Below are positions 10,714 through 23,463 of a stretch of 64,000 nucleotides of DNA, in pieces; within the stretch, counting starts at the first letter, position 1; every line of letters starts with the position of its first letter. This stretch comes from Adiantum capillus-veneris (Eukaryota > Streptophyta > Polypodiopsida > Polypodiales > Pteridaceae). The stretch covers positions 152,095,592-152,159,591 of the forward strand of contig CM043943.1 in NCBI GenBank assembly GCA_014529385.2. Reading direction: 5' to 3'. The notes below the pieces were generated by a model. The model had not been told where the DNA came from, made no database searches, and worked only from the letters and a program-made list of their open reading frames with translations. The position numbers were made by a program, and so were the translations under genes.

Positions 10714-10741
10714 GGGGGGGGGGGGGGGGGGGGGGGGGGGG
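10714..10741 (+). repeat. Poly-G tract, 28 G
   Basis: An uninterrupted run of 28 guanines, 16 bases beyond the right end of the tandem duplication. The true length is uncertain because homopolymers this long are error-prone in sequencing. Confidence 0.9.
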
Positions 10742-11328
10742 TTCACACTGCCATGAACCAACTTGTAGCTCTCTCTCACGAGAACCCTGTTCAGCTCAAC
10801 TCACCAAAGGTCCAAGCTATATATAAGGAAAAGTTCTCGCTAGCGGAAAAGAGGCTTCGCTAAGCATCAAAGCAAGCACCACCATCAAGCTTGAGCTCTT
10901 GTTGACCTCAAGCAAAACCCAATTCGATAAAAGCTAATCTACAATCACATGCCATACTCAAGCATAAGGCCTCAAGTTCATCAAGATGCAAAAATGATAC
11001 TGAATAGTAGGCCTAAATTTAACCAAGTTGATTTTGGCCTTAGATCTATAGAACCTATAGCTTTGTAATGTCAAGCTCTATCCATAGCTGCGCTTGGAAT
11101 CACAAATAGATGCTTAAATCACAAGTTATGACTGAAAATAGCATTTGAAGTGCCACACCCAAAACGCTAAAATATGGCAAGTGACTTATGTTGATCATAG
11201 AGCTTTAACTTAGCAATGCATAGTCGAACTCAAAATCAAAATATGTATTTCCATGCGGGAGATTTAGCAAAAAAAAGCACATAGGTAGACAGAAGTCAAC
11301 AACATGTTGAACACTTAATTGTTCAACA
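10742..11328. other. Unannotated spacer
   Basis: AT-rich DNA with no supportable reading frame. TATATATAAGG at about 10,819 looks TATA-like, but no gene follows. The only structured feature is the hairpin at 11,300-11,333. Confidence 0.6.
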
Positions 11329-11333
11329 TGTTG
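11300..11333. repeat. Perfect 14-bp inverted repeat (hairpin)
   Basis: CAACATGTTGAACA, loop CTTAAT, then TGTTCAACATGTTG. The arms are perfectly complementary. The right arm runs into TGTTGCTA, the first bases of the 1.1-kb repeat at 11,329. Confidence 0.85.
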
Positions 11334-11471
11334 CTACTTTCTGGGTCTAGAATTGTCAAACTCGTTAATTTGTCTGTCAGATTTGAATCGAATCTTTCAA
11401 TACCAAAGGAAAAAAAGAAATAGCTTTCCAGTTCCCCCCTTTCCCTCATCTTGCACGCAGAGCTTAGCCTC

Positions 11472-11519
<48 letters not shown>

Positions 11520-11649
11520 CCCTGCTCTCAGACCCGCCATGGGTTCGCTTGTCTCGCTCTCAAAGCACACAGTCTATTGCTAACAGGATTGGAGCATGGG
11601 CCCCGTCACAATCACAGTAGCCAAAAAAAACTTCTTGTGTTCGCCTTGG

Positions 11650-11702
<53 letters not shown>

Positions 11703-12041
11703 CCATTCCCTGCCCTCCTCGTCTTCTTTCTCGCCTGACCTCAGCGCCGCCTTTTTGTCTTGACCCTGCATGCGACCCTGCATGCGATGGAGACAAGACC
11801 AGGGCATGGCGATGGAGAGCAGAACAGCAGGTCCCCCGTCCCTCTACACCATCGCATCAGCACCATGTGTATTTGCTCCTCCCTTTGCCATTCGGCGTCG
11901 GGAAATCCTACCCTTCACCACACAATCACGACAGCTTAAACGCAGCACACCGACAAGATGCGAAGAATGCCGACAATAAATGAAATGCTCGTCCGCACAC
12001 GTAGTAGAGAGACACACAGGGAGAAGAAAGAGACTTGGATT

Positions 12042-12089
<48 letters not shown>

Positions 12090-12267
12090 GTCTCACCCGT
12101 GCCTCGCTTGCATACTCCCTATGAAATCGGACATGGTGCTCTTCCGTCGACAACTTGCTTAGTTGCAGACGTTCATGACCTTGTGGCAGGCCTGCTTCAA
12201 CTCCTGCGACCTTAGCTCATCCTCATCAATTGTTGTGCGTCCTTTGCTCATTCTGACGCATAGAGAG

Positions 12268-12306
<39 letters not shown>

Positions 12307-12427
12307 AAAAAAAAAACATCAAGGCGACATCTGTACTCCTTTTTGCTTTCCTTTGCCCACCCTTGCCTTTTCCAAAGCGGTATCTCCAAGGATTCTGCCT
12401 ATTGCAACCCAAGAAACGTTTTGGCCA
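11329..12427. repeat. 1.1-kb repeat R1, left copy
   Basis: Starts TGTTGCTA and ends TTGGCCA, and matches 22,107-23,238 along its length. It holds four dinucleotide arrays: CT 11,475-11,517 (43 bp), CT 11,652-11,701 (50 bp), GA 12,047-12,083 (37 bp) and CT 12,268-12,304 (about 37 bp). It also holds a doubled CCCTGCATGCGA near 11,764. Compared with the right copy it carries about 68 extra bp near 12,340-12,400. TG...CA ends and paired copies would fit LTRs, but no PBS or polypurine tract was found and the flanks do not match. Confidence 0.75.
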
Positions 12428-13882
12428 CCTATTTGTTCATTCTACAAAAATTGGCCTTCATACTTTTCCAATGGTCAAAATCTAATCCTCTGACAAAATA
12501 TGGCCCATAAAAATAGCAAACTAAGTGTCGTAGAAAAACTAGATACAAGCAAGAATTCATTCAGCCTGATCTAATCAATAAAAGTTCCCACCTACATTTA
12601 CAAATATAATAAGTACAAACATGAACACGTTAAAAATAAGTGGACAAACAAGATTTGGCAGTTTAGGAAATTGGGCAGTTTTTTAGATTTTTGTTTTGTC
12701 TACATGTTTTGTAGTCGTCCTTGCCTTCTTGCTAGCTTTGGCTATAAGAAGCTAAATTAAACATCATGTACAATAAACATGGTGGCCTAAAATTAACCCC
12801 TTGCCACCCAAAATCTTTTGGCACTTCTTCCTTGACTCCACCATGTCTTAGAGGAGATTCTCCAATGTTAGAATTCATCTTACGTTGCACTATGTCCACA
12901 CTCTCGTGCTACAAACTCTACATTCTCGACATCTTCAACGTTTTCCAAGACACCATCCACAAGCCCATGCATTATGTGCTAGCATGGTTAGCTTTAGAGC
13001 ATTTCCTATCAATGGTCTGCCTTGGGTTTGTTGTTCGTTGCTTTAATTGATAGTGTCAAAAAATCAATGTGTCTACAATACAATACACACTAGTGATTTC
13101 TTTTCTCCTAAAACCTCTTGGTCTTAATTTCCTCTTAAACCTTAAAATAATTAGCAACCTTGTTAAAAATATTATCATTGCATATACTTATTTTTCTACC
13201 AATATTGTTGACTTTCCTATCAAAAAACTAGCTCCGGCACATTTGCAACATTGGTCGTAGTTTCCATTTGGACAAATTATGTGTTGCTCCAAGTTTCCCA
13301 AGCAAGAAGATGGGGAAGCTCTAACCTTGAACTACTTGTCAACTTATATTTCTTTTTTCTCAAAGCTTACGTTCAATGAGGCTATGCTAAAATGAGAAGA
13401 ATAAGAACAAGAGAGTGTTACACTCACTCAATCAAAAAGGTGTAAATAAAGCTCGACTACAAGAAATTCACACTATAAACACTCAAAGAAGTTGGTATAT
13501 AGGAGTGACTTTGATTAAGACAATGTGGTGATACGGTGAAATGTAGCTCATGTTCTCCTTGCATCTCCCCCTCCCCTCCAAACCGGATTGGTCCCCTGCC
13601 CCCAATCGTACCTAGCTAGGTATGCGGTGCCTCCCTCATAGAAGCTCATGATGTTGAGGTAAGTCACAATGTGGGAATTATTGTGAGAATTTGTCAAAAA
13701 CTTCTTGTGCATTAGTTTTTCCTTCAAGGTCTCCACCACATGAGAACAAACATAGACAGGGTCCATTCCAAAATAATCCTCATGTGTGTAGTCCCTACAC
13801 GTGGCATGTATAAATGCAACCTTGTGTTTATGTAAGCAAAGCATAAATTTGATCATTTAATGCAAGAAATATTGGTTTTGTA
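12428..13882. other. Unannotated region between R1 and the gypsy LTR
   Basis: AT-rich sequence with two modest frames (12,766-13,050 plus, 94 codons; 13,548-13,856 minus, 102 codons). Neither shows a recognisable domain, so I do not call them genes. If the R1 copies are LTRs, this is internal sequence of that element. Confidence 0.5.
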
Positions 13883-14581
13883 TGTTGGAAGCGAGATAGG
13901 GAGAAAGGTTGCTTCCAATTCCCAAGCTTGCTTGCACACTTCTTTGTCAACCTTTCACCATCCCTTCCAATTACCAAGTCCTCACACACACACACAGACT
14001 ATGATAGCGCACACGCACACACAAAAGAATAGATTGACAAGGAAAGAGTGTAAGAGAAATTGTAAGAGATGTAGACATAATCATAGAGTGCACAGAGTAA
14101 CACAGCATAGTATATGAGAGAGGAAAGAAAAAATTTAGGACATCTACACAAGAAAGGTCTAAAGATTGCAGCTCCAAACTCCACTCCACGGTACTGCTTT
14201 TGGAGTTTGGTATTTGATATTTGATATTATTGTTGGTACCAAAAATTGGAGGCCCCTCTTTTACGTCCTAGTCCCACTTTAGTTATGAGTGGAACACATT
14301 ACTTATTGCATGACTCTCTTAGGGTGAGTTCTCACTGTCCTATTTACAAAGCAACCATAGTGGCTTATTGATAAAATATCTAAACTATTGTGCAATAATA
14401 AAATGACCGAGAGGATTATTATTTGTTGGCGTCTCCTCATCAACTCCCAGAATTTCAATCTACAAATCATCATGCACTCCTTGTTAGTAAAATCAAATAA
14501 ACAACACATAATTAACCATTAAACCAGCTATTCCAGTTGCAGCTAACCACATGCAACAGGAGGGTGCCCAGTCTCGTAACA
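13883..14581 (-). repeat. 3' LTR of element B (699 bp)
   Basis: TGTTGGAAG...CTCGTAACA, homologous to 20,617-21,241. It contains (CA)n stretches near 13,983 and about 75 bp (near 14,480-14,560) missing from the other LTR. Confidence 0.85.
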
Positions 14582-14600
14582 TCAGGGATAACAATTGATC

Positions 14601-16006
14601 TCAGTTACTCACTAAAGAATCAATTGAACCATGAGTGATGGAAAGTGTGGACAAGGTCTCAGAAGTTGCGAATGAAAAATTCAAGCATCCTTTGGCATCT
14701 TTTGTAGGGTGGCCTTTAAAGGTCAAAAGATAACGGTTATAAACCATGCTAGTGTATGTGGTGGTGGTCTCATTATCAACTATTTGTGCAAGGATGAGTT
14801 GTTGTTCTTGGTCCACAAGTGAAGGTGGATTCTCATAAATGTGATGTGTAGGTAGGGGTTCTGTGAAAGGTCTTAAAAGACTAATGTGGAATGCATTGTG
14901 TATGTGCCAATGTGAAGGTAAGTCTAAACAAAACGAGACATCATTGATGACAGCAGCAATTTTGAATGGGCCATAAAAATGAGGAGCAAGTTTAACAAAA
15001 ACATCAGTATCGATACTTTTGATCCTTTGTTTTTCAATGCAAAGCATAACATAATCACTTTCCTTAAATTGGTGTGCCTTGTGGTGCTTGTTAGCATGCT
15101 TAGTGTAAAGTTCTTGTGAGTGTTTAATGACAAAATGCACACTTCCATAAACATCATAAAAATTAGCAGTAAAATCATTAGCCGCAAGCACAACATTAGA
15201 AAGACGTGAACCAGGAGTAGGCAAAGAATGACCATACACAATTTTCAAATGGAGATTTACATGTGGCAGTGTGAGTGGTGTTGTTATATGCAAACTATAG
15301 AATATGCAGGTAATCATCCCATTTCTTGGGTTGAGAAGAAACATAACCTTTTAGCAAGTCAATTGTAGTGCAATTAGTGACTTTGGTTTGACCATTAGAT
15401 TTAGGATGGAATGCAGAAGTAAAATCAAGTGTTGTTCCAAGTTTTTAAAAACGCTAGTCTAAAAAGCACTACAAAATTTGGAATCTCGGTCAAATATTAT
15501 AACTTTAGGCAAACCATGAGTGGAAAGACAGCTTTAAGAAATAAAAGTGAAGCTTGATATGATATGAGTGTTTTCTTACAAGGAATGAAGTATGCTTGTT
15601 TAGAAACATGGTCAATTACAGTCCAAATCATTTCATGCTTATGAACAGTGAGTGGAAATCCAGCAACAAAATCCATTGAAATATGTTCCCAAGGTTTTTC
15701 AGAAATAGGAAGAGGATGTAAAAGTCCTAATTTCTTACCTATTTTTGCTTTGACCTTTTGAAAAATCAAACAAGTTGAAAAATACTATTTAACATAAGTT
15801 TTCATAGTAGGCCAATTGAAATCACGACATAAGTTTTGAAAAGTAGCAGCAAATCCTCTATGTTCAACATAGGGTGGTTTGTGCAACTCTTCAATGATAA
15901 ATGTACAAAAAGTTTTACTTACAAACAACATCTGTTTGAAATAAAGAAATTCTTCTTGAATAGTGTATTCCAAAAATGCATACACAGAATTCTCAATCAT
16001 ATGCAA
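14601..16006 (-). pseudogene. Integrase and chromodomain-like tail of element B (broken)
   Basis: 15,785-16,006 is the N-terminal zinc-binding part (HKPPYVEHRGFAATFQNLCR, FNWPTM). 15,497-15,769 has the start of the catalytic core (HISMDFVAGFPLT, Asp present; VIDHVSKQAYFIP). 14,601-15,344 holds the core end and C-terminal domain: FYGPFKIAAVINDVSFCLDL, HIHNAFHISLLRPF, and a chromodomain-like NRYLLTFKGHPTKDAK. The catalytic Glu region around 15,350-15,490 is out of frame. The layout matches chromovirus integrases. Confidence 0.75.
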
Positions 16007-16565
16007 CCATGTGGTTTTTTGAAATCATCATTTTGTGCATAAGTGTCAGGCATTGAATCAAATGAAGTACCCATAATGGTTGATAGATTATTAAGAGAGG
16101 GTCTTTGACTCAAAGTATCAACTACAACATTCTCCTTACCATGTTGGTATTGAATGTTGGGTTGAAAATTTTGAATGAAGGCAGTCCACTTAATATGTCT
16201 ATCATCTATTAAGGGTTGAGACAGTAAGTATTTGATACTTTGATGATCAATTTTGATGATTAAATCAGCACCCATTAAATAGTGTTTCCAAATTTTCAAA
16301 GCATGTACAACAGCAATCAACCTTTGTCATGTGTACTAAATTTTACTTCAAACGGTTTAAACTTACGACTTTCAAATGTGAGTGGATGGCTATCTTGCAT
16401 AAGGATTGCACCGATACCTTTTCCACTAGCATCAGTGACTACGACAAAGAATGGTCTACTAAAACTAGGCAATTGTAGTACTGGTGCGTTTATGAAAGCA
16501 TTCTTGTGTGCATTAAAGGAACTTTCTTGCAAATCAGACCATATATAAGGAGAATTTCTTTTCAA
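15997..16565 (-). pseudogene. RNase H region of element B (broken)
   Basis: 16,317-16,565 carries FFVVVTDASGKGIGAILMQ, with the catalytic Asp of Ty3/gypsy RNase H. 15,997-16,320 continues with VHALKIWKHYLMGADLIIKI and DHQSIKYLLSQ, ending in a VVVDTLSQRP motif (usual consensus VADALSR). A frameshift near 16,320 separates them. Confidence 0.8.
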
Positions 16566-16668
16566 CGAGAGAGTGAGGTAATGAGATTTGTAAGCAAAAT
16601 TACATATAAACTTCTTGTAATAAGTGCATAGACCAATAAAAGAACGAAGTTCATGTACATTTTTGGAT

Positions 16669-17255
16669 CTAGGCCATGATTGAATGGGGGTCTACATGTA
16701 TTCCTTTGCCTAATACAATGTGTCCCAAATATTCAATTTTAGATTGAAAAAATGAACTCTTTCCAGGATTCAGATGCAAGTGGTTGTGTGAAATCAATTC
16801 AAATACATGTGTTAAGTGCTCTTTATGTCCTTGTCCTAATTTACTAAATAAAAAAATGTTCTTAAAGAATACAATCACAAAATCTTGATGGTGAATGAAA
16901 ATATTTATTCATCATGCGTGTGAATGTGGCTGATGCATTTGTTAGATCAAATGGCATGACAAGAAATTCATTATGTTTCGTTTGTGTTCTAAAAGCACTT
17001 TTTGTATACATCTTGGTCAAACGTTTTGACTTGGTGGTACCCTGATTTGAGGTCAATTTTGCTAAAGATGTTTGCCCCTTTCAGGTTGTCTAACAGATCA
17101 TCCACTCTAGGAATAGGAAACATATTCTTGATAGTGATCTTGTTTAAAGCGTTGTAGTCAATACACATATAAAAAGTTTCATTTTTCTTCTTAACAAGAA
17201 GTACTAGAGCTCTGTATGGCGAACTACTAGGTCTTATAAGTCCTTGCTTAAACAA
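16669..17255 (-). pseudogene. Reverse transcriptase of element B (broken)
   Basis: Three frames cover the RT palm. 16,989-17,255 has GLIRPSSSPYRALVLLVKKK, an MCIDYNALNKITIKN motif and [13 protein letters not shown] (the first catalytic Asp). 16,862-17,056 has [16 protein letters not shown]. 16,669-16,878 covers the region that should hold the YxDD active site, but reads [11 protein letters not shown], so the Asp pair is lost. At least two frameshifts. It copied element RNA to cDNA in the ancestral element. Confidence 0.8.
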
Positions 17256-17690
17256 GTCAGTGAATTAAGTTTGTATCTCCCTGTGTGCAGTCGGATTTAC
17301 ACGATAAGGTGCTTTACAAGGAGGTTCACTACTCGATATAATATCTATTTTGTGGTCTTCTGGGCGTGAAGGTGGAAATCCAAGTGGTAGATCATGCATG
17401 AATCAATTCTTAAATTGTGAGAGAAAATCATCATTGAGGAATTAAGTGAGGTTTTAGTTTCATTGGAGATTTGATTTACCAGCACCAGATATGTTTTTCC
17501 TTGTTTTCAAATTGCTCTTTTGGCATGAGTGTGAGAGAGAAGTGGAAATTTTTTATGTTCTAGTGTTGCTTGGATGGACAAATTTTGATTATTATGAGTA
17601 AGAGACATGGTATGTGTTTTATAATTATTCAATGGATCAAATTCATGACAAAATGGCATTCTTAGAATCACACCAGACCATGAAATGGTG

Positions 17691-17879
17691 CTACCAAAAA
17701 TGTACGTACTTGTGTAAATTCACCAATGCAAACTTCAACAGTAACTTGGGTTTGTAATTAAAATAATGATTATTAAAAACAATTTTAACTTTGTAAGGTG
17801 AAGAACTTTTAGAGAGAGAAATTTGTTGTGCCAGCCATGCAGAAATAAAATCATGGCTATTGTATGGTGACACTTTCAC
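17691..17879 (-). pseudogene. Protease-region remnant of element B
   Basis: A short frame containing SHDFISAWLAQ, resembling the segment after the catalytic Asp-Ser/Thr-Gly of retrotransposon aspartic proteases (pattern ...SHNFIS...). The Asp-Ser-Gly itself is not in this frame. It lies correctly between gag and RT. Confidence 0.4.
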
Positions 17880-18067
17880 CCTTGAATGTGCCTTGCACTT
17901 TAAACTAGGTGTGAGGAGATATAGGAGTACCTAAAGATGGGTTGTCATCTTGATCATACGCGGGATCATATCCCTCACTGTAATTAGCTTACACTTCATT
18001 GTTGTTGGGATTAGCATCTTCGAGCATCATTGGGGCGATTGTTGTTGAAGGGTCGTTGGTTTGGATT

Positions 18068-19072
18068 TCAAATGACTCCATTGGGTTGGCCATTGGGTTG
18101 GCTATTGCTCTTAGCACGACCTTTTGGGCACTTATCTGCATAGTGACCATACTGAAAATATTTGAAACACTTAACCTTTTCATTACCATTAGAGTTTTGA
18201 GCCGGACGCTGGCTGTAAGAATTTTGATTGCCTCGCTGATGTGTGTTGCCATTGTTGTTGCCATAAGGTTGAGAAATTGTAGCAAAATTGTTAAATTTGT
18301 GTCTCTTGAAAAAGGTACGGCTTTGATGTTTATTCCTGTCAAAGTTCTGAGACAAAGAAGCTCTCTTGTTATGGTTAGTGTTAGCAGTTTGTTCAGTGTG
18401 AGAAGGTTTTCCGCCTTTCTTCTTCTCCGCATTAAGGACCAAATTAATAGTCTTTGGCAGTGAATCCGGTTCAAACATACCTACCTCAACACCAATTTGT
18501 AATGCTAAGCCAGATATATACTTAAGCTTCAATTTCCTACGACAGACGTGTTCAATAGCTTGCAATTGAATTAAATAGTTCCAAAAACAATATGTGTAGC
18601 CCTATACATCTTCATTTCAACCATGACAAATGAAATCCCACAGGCATCGTGCTTTAGCATTATACTGTGTGGGCAAAATTTGAGGTAAAAACAACTTTTT
18701 GAATGCATGCCAGGTACGTGGTCTTTTACCATGTTGTTTGGTGCCGTTTTACCACAATGCAATGCTACTGGTAAGATGATTTGATGCACACTTTACCATT
18801 TCACATTCGGGATAGTCTTCATCATGAAAATAGTCATCTAATTGACTAACCCATGCTAGAACTCTGCTAGCATCTTTAGTGCCATCAAAATCCTTGAAAG
18901 TGAAGGCTTTTTTGCTAATTTTGTTTTGCTTGGATGTCGGTGCAGATTCTATGCGTGCAGAATGCAACAATTTATCCTTAAGCTCTTGCCTTCGCATGCG
19001 TTCATAAGTGAGAGATTGTTTCAGATTGACAAGCTGCTCGACAACTGTGGGTGCCTGTGGAAGGTGTGCCAT
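18068..19072 (-). pseudogene. gag of element B (broken)
   Basis: The N-terminal piece at 18,749-19,072 starts MAHLPQ and contains a gag-like core (FKDFDGTKDASRVLAWVSQL followed by acidic and Trp-ending segments). The C-terminal piece at 18,068-18,565 carries a nucleocapsid box, CFKYFQYGHYADKCP, in which the second Cys is replaced by Tyr, so zinc binding is probably lost. The pieces are separated by frameshift and stop changes around 18,570-18,750. It would package element RNA if intact. Start chosen as the first ATG in frame after the AT-rich leader. Confidence 0.7.
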
Positions 19073-20602
19073 GATTGCATGCTTTTCTTTCTTTCTTTCT
19101 TTCTTTCTTTTTTATATTTTTTCTCTTTATTTTATTTTTATTTTTTAATATATTTTATCTTTTTATGTATATATTTATTTATTTATTCATTTATACATAT
19201 ATATAAAAGAAAATGACTATGTAATAGTAAATGTATGCTTGGTATGTGGAATAGATGAGAAAAATAAAGTAAATAACAGAATAAGGGTACTTAGCTCGTA
19301 GATTGATGATGCCGTCCAATCCAAATTGTGGAAGTACGATGGCAAGATCAAAAATTGATGCCCAATTGAATAGAGCCATGTGCAATTGATGCCCAATTGA
19401 ATAGAGCCATGTGCAAGAAATTGGAAATTTTCACGTCCAACTCGCTTCCTCTGTGGATAACAATCATTAATGGGATTCATCTTTAATGATCATCAATTGA
19501 TTGCCATCGACTTCACGTTTTTGATGTAAATTTAAAGTTCTTAAAATGAGTGGGCGATGTTTTAAAATTTGAATGTGACTTGGTTATGGTTCGGTGGAGA
19601 GGTCAATCGACGGAAATAATGGGCGGCCAATGTTGTTAATAATTGGTGACTTCTTGAATATGGTGACCAATCAAAGAGTTTGCAATAAGGGTTATTGGGG
19701 GGATTAGTGGGAATTGCCGTTGGGCGGTCGATCAAGAGGGTAAGGCAAAGGAGTGAAGGGTTGCTAGCTTCAACTTGAAGTTAAGTGAAGGTCAGGCTTT
19801 CAATGGGCGGCCGACCATTTGAAAGTTAAGGTAAGCACACCTTTTTTTAGGCAAAAGTGTAGGGGGGAAAACGTGGTCAAGCTTGCAGGTAGCAAAAATG
19901 ATTGCTTGCAGAGCATGTCGGTGAGCTCACGAACTGCAGGACATGCTTTGGCCCTCCCGCAAGAAGGAGAAAGCATTACTCATGCCAAAGCGATTAGTTT
20001 CCTACCGGCTTCGCACGAATTTGTTGTGGTTGATGGTGATGTTCCTTGCCCACAAGGGAGGACTCCCACGGCAGTATTTGTCTCTCAGATTCATCTCTTT
20101 TGTGTCATATGCTTAGTGCTTTGCACACAAGGTGTCGCAACTCGCAGCTTCCAACTAGGGAGTATCAATGCGACCCGATTAATGAAGTTGTGTACAACAC
20201 TTTTGAAACTCCTTCAAAGCTCTCTCGAATTCGTTGCCTTGTTCGCCTCTTCCTTCAAAACATTCCAGTGCCAAAAAAAATTCTTAGTCCCCGCTTCCTC
20301 CCAAACTCCTTCTAAGCCTTTCCAATGTTGAGTTTAAATCACCGAGTTAATACAAGTTCTTCAAAATCTTCAAGCCCTTCTGTTTCTTCAACTCTTGCTC
20401 TCTCTCGCCTTCACAATTGCTAAAAGTTAGCTATCAATTGAAATTTAAATTGTCCATGCCGAATCTCGATGTCGATGATCAAATTTAATTTGTCGATTTC
20501 TCGATTAATAGTCTATTAGTCTCGATTGGCGAACTCAATGTTGTAGATTTGTAGTTTTCTCCTTAGAATTTGAATTCGGCTGTCGATTTTCCTCAAACCA
20601 GA
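19073..20602 (-). other. Leader of element B
   Basis: Non-coding stretch between PBS and gag. It contains a (CTTT)n/AT-rich tract at 19,080-19,200 and a direct duplication of about 27 bp (ATTGATGCCCAATTGAATAG and following bases) at about 19,354-19,412. The 170-codon plus-strand frame at 19,819-20,331 has no recognisable domain. Confidence 0.5.
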
Positions 20603-20615
20603 GGCTCTAGTACCA
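20603..20615 (-). promoter_or_regulatory. Primer-binding site of element B
   Basis: Minus strand TGGTACTAGAGCC, one base from the LTR end. It resembles the iMet-type TGGTATCAGAGCC with two changes, either decay or a variant primer. Confidence 0.6.
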
Positions 20616-20616
20616 T

Positions 20617-21241
20617 TGTTGGAAGGGAAATGGGGAGAACGGTTGCTTCCAATTCCCAAGCTTGCCTGCACACTTCTCTATCAACCTTTCACCATCCCTT
20701 CCAATTACCAAGTACTCACACACACATAGACTATGACAACACGCGCACACACACGTACACACACAAAAGAATAGATTGACAAGGAAAGAGTGTAAAAGAG
20801 TGTCAGGGGAATTGTAAGAGTAACATAATCATAGGGTACACAGAGTAACACGGCATAGTATATGAGAGAGGAAAGGGAAAATTTAGGGCATCCACACAAG
20901 AAAGGCTAAAAGATTGCAATTGAACTCCATCGCACCTCTTGTGGAGTTTGGTATTTGATATTTGATATTATTGTTGGTGCCAAAAATTAGAGGCCCCTCT
21001 TTTACACTTTAGTGCCACTTTAGTTATGGAACACCTTACTTATTACATGACCCTCTTAGGGTGAGTTCTCACTGTCCTATTTACAAAGCAGCCATGGTGG
21101 CTTATTGATAAAAGATCTAAAATATTGTGCAAGAATAAAATGACCGAAAGGATTATTATTTGCCGGTGTCTCCTCGTCAACTCCCAAAATTCCAACTCTA
21201 CAAATCATCATGCACTCAGGAGGGTGCCCAATCTCGTAACA
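20617..21241 (-). repeat. 5' LTR of element B (625 bp)
   Basis: Homologous to 13,883-14,581 with the same termini. It is shorter because of a deletion before the final GGAGGGTGCCC block, and the CA-rich tract differs in length. Confidence 0.85.
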
Positions 21242-22106
21242 TCGTATGTTTTGCCATAACATAATGTCATTATTGTGTCTTTCTTTCGATTTATGTGGCA
21301 TGAATGAACGAGGTATTTGTAGTGGCCATGCTCTATCAAGCCCTAATGAAGATAAAGTGAATGGTAAAAGTTTTAGTTGTTCTTGTTCTTGGTCAAGTGC
21401 TTGCTATATGACAGATGTAAGACGTTTGTAGTAAGCTTTGGGATAATTTTAATAAAATCATGCAGAGGCTTGGTAGGAAAGGTGTGCGAATGGATAAAAA
21501 GAACATGGAAGATAGGGTTTTTCAAGAAGGATATGTGCCTTGGTGTGAAACAGTTTTGAAGTCCTGCACTACATAGCTGTACTCAAATTGTCAGATTTTG
21601 TTTCTTTAGTAAGATCTAGAAGGCCAGGGACTCCCGGGTCTTCAATAGCGACCTCTCTGTGGCTAGATTTTTAGAGATTGTACAAGAAAGTAAGGAGTTA
21701 ATATTTGTGGTAAGTAAAAGGCAAAACTCAGAGGATTGGCTTAGGACGACTCTTGCCATCTAGTCAAGCCTTGCTGTGTAAAGGATTGGGCTTTTGATTC
21801 TAGATATTTTTAGGGTGTGATATAACCACTTGCCCTCAAGGTTTGAATCGGTTTTGTATATTTCTTGGTGTCATTCTAATACAATCTAACAATTGTGAGT
21901 TTTGCCCCTCAAAAACAAAAACAAAAATTGGGAGAATAACATGTAAAATGTTGGATGGTTTGCTTCGTGTAAACACAATCACAACTACCAAATAAACTTG
22001 AGATGCTTTCGCATAAAATTCAAAATAAAGTGGCCAATCTCAATGTTGAATTGATATATAAATATACAAGTTGTACATGCCTCAGGATGGATCGGCTTAC
22101 TTAGAA
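21242..22106. other. Unannotated region between element B and R1
   Basis: No domain or repeat recognised. It would be contiguous with 12,428-13,882 before element B inserted. Confidence 0.5.
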
Positions 22107-23238
<1,132 letters not shown>

Positions 23239-23408
23239 TTTCTAGTAAGAAGTGGCCTTAGCAAAATCTAGCATCTTTCCTTTCTCACATCCCTATGAGA
23301 GGTGAAATCTAATCAAGTTTTAAAGAATTTTTGTCTATATTGTCCTAGCATAAGAAACATAACCATGAGTGAACAATAGAATACAATACATGGACATGCG
23401 AATGCAAG

Positions 23409-23463
<55 letters not shown>

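Larger units (their letters stand above)
13883..21241 (-). mobile_element. Decayed Ty3/gypsy retrotransposon (element B), both LTRs present
   Basis: Complete but degenerate element of 7.4 kb. The LTRs share TGTTGGAAG...CTCGTAACA ends. The PBS lies beside the right LTR, so the right LTR is the 5' one. Coding order on the minus strand is gag, protease, RT, RNase H, integrase with a chromodomain-like tail, which is Ty3/gypsy order. Flanking pentamers are TTGTA (13,878-13,882) and TCGTA (21,242-21,246), a probable target duplication with one mutation. Many stops and frameshifts make it non-autonomous. The 19,080-19,200 part of the leader is a CTTT run passing into very AT-rich sequence. Confidence 0.85.

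Noticed and set aside
11353-12510. Several 60-115-codon frames reading LSLSLS or ERERER
   Set aside because: They are translations of CT/GA arrays and overlap on both strands.
12766-13050. 94-codon frame in an AT-rich spacer
   Set aside because: No domain, no splice or promoter context, length expected by chance.
18068-18463. 154-codon plus-strand frame opposite gag of element B
   Set aside because: Shadow of the gag zinc-knuckle region; hydrophobic composition arises from the antisense.
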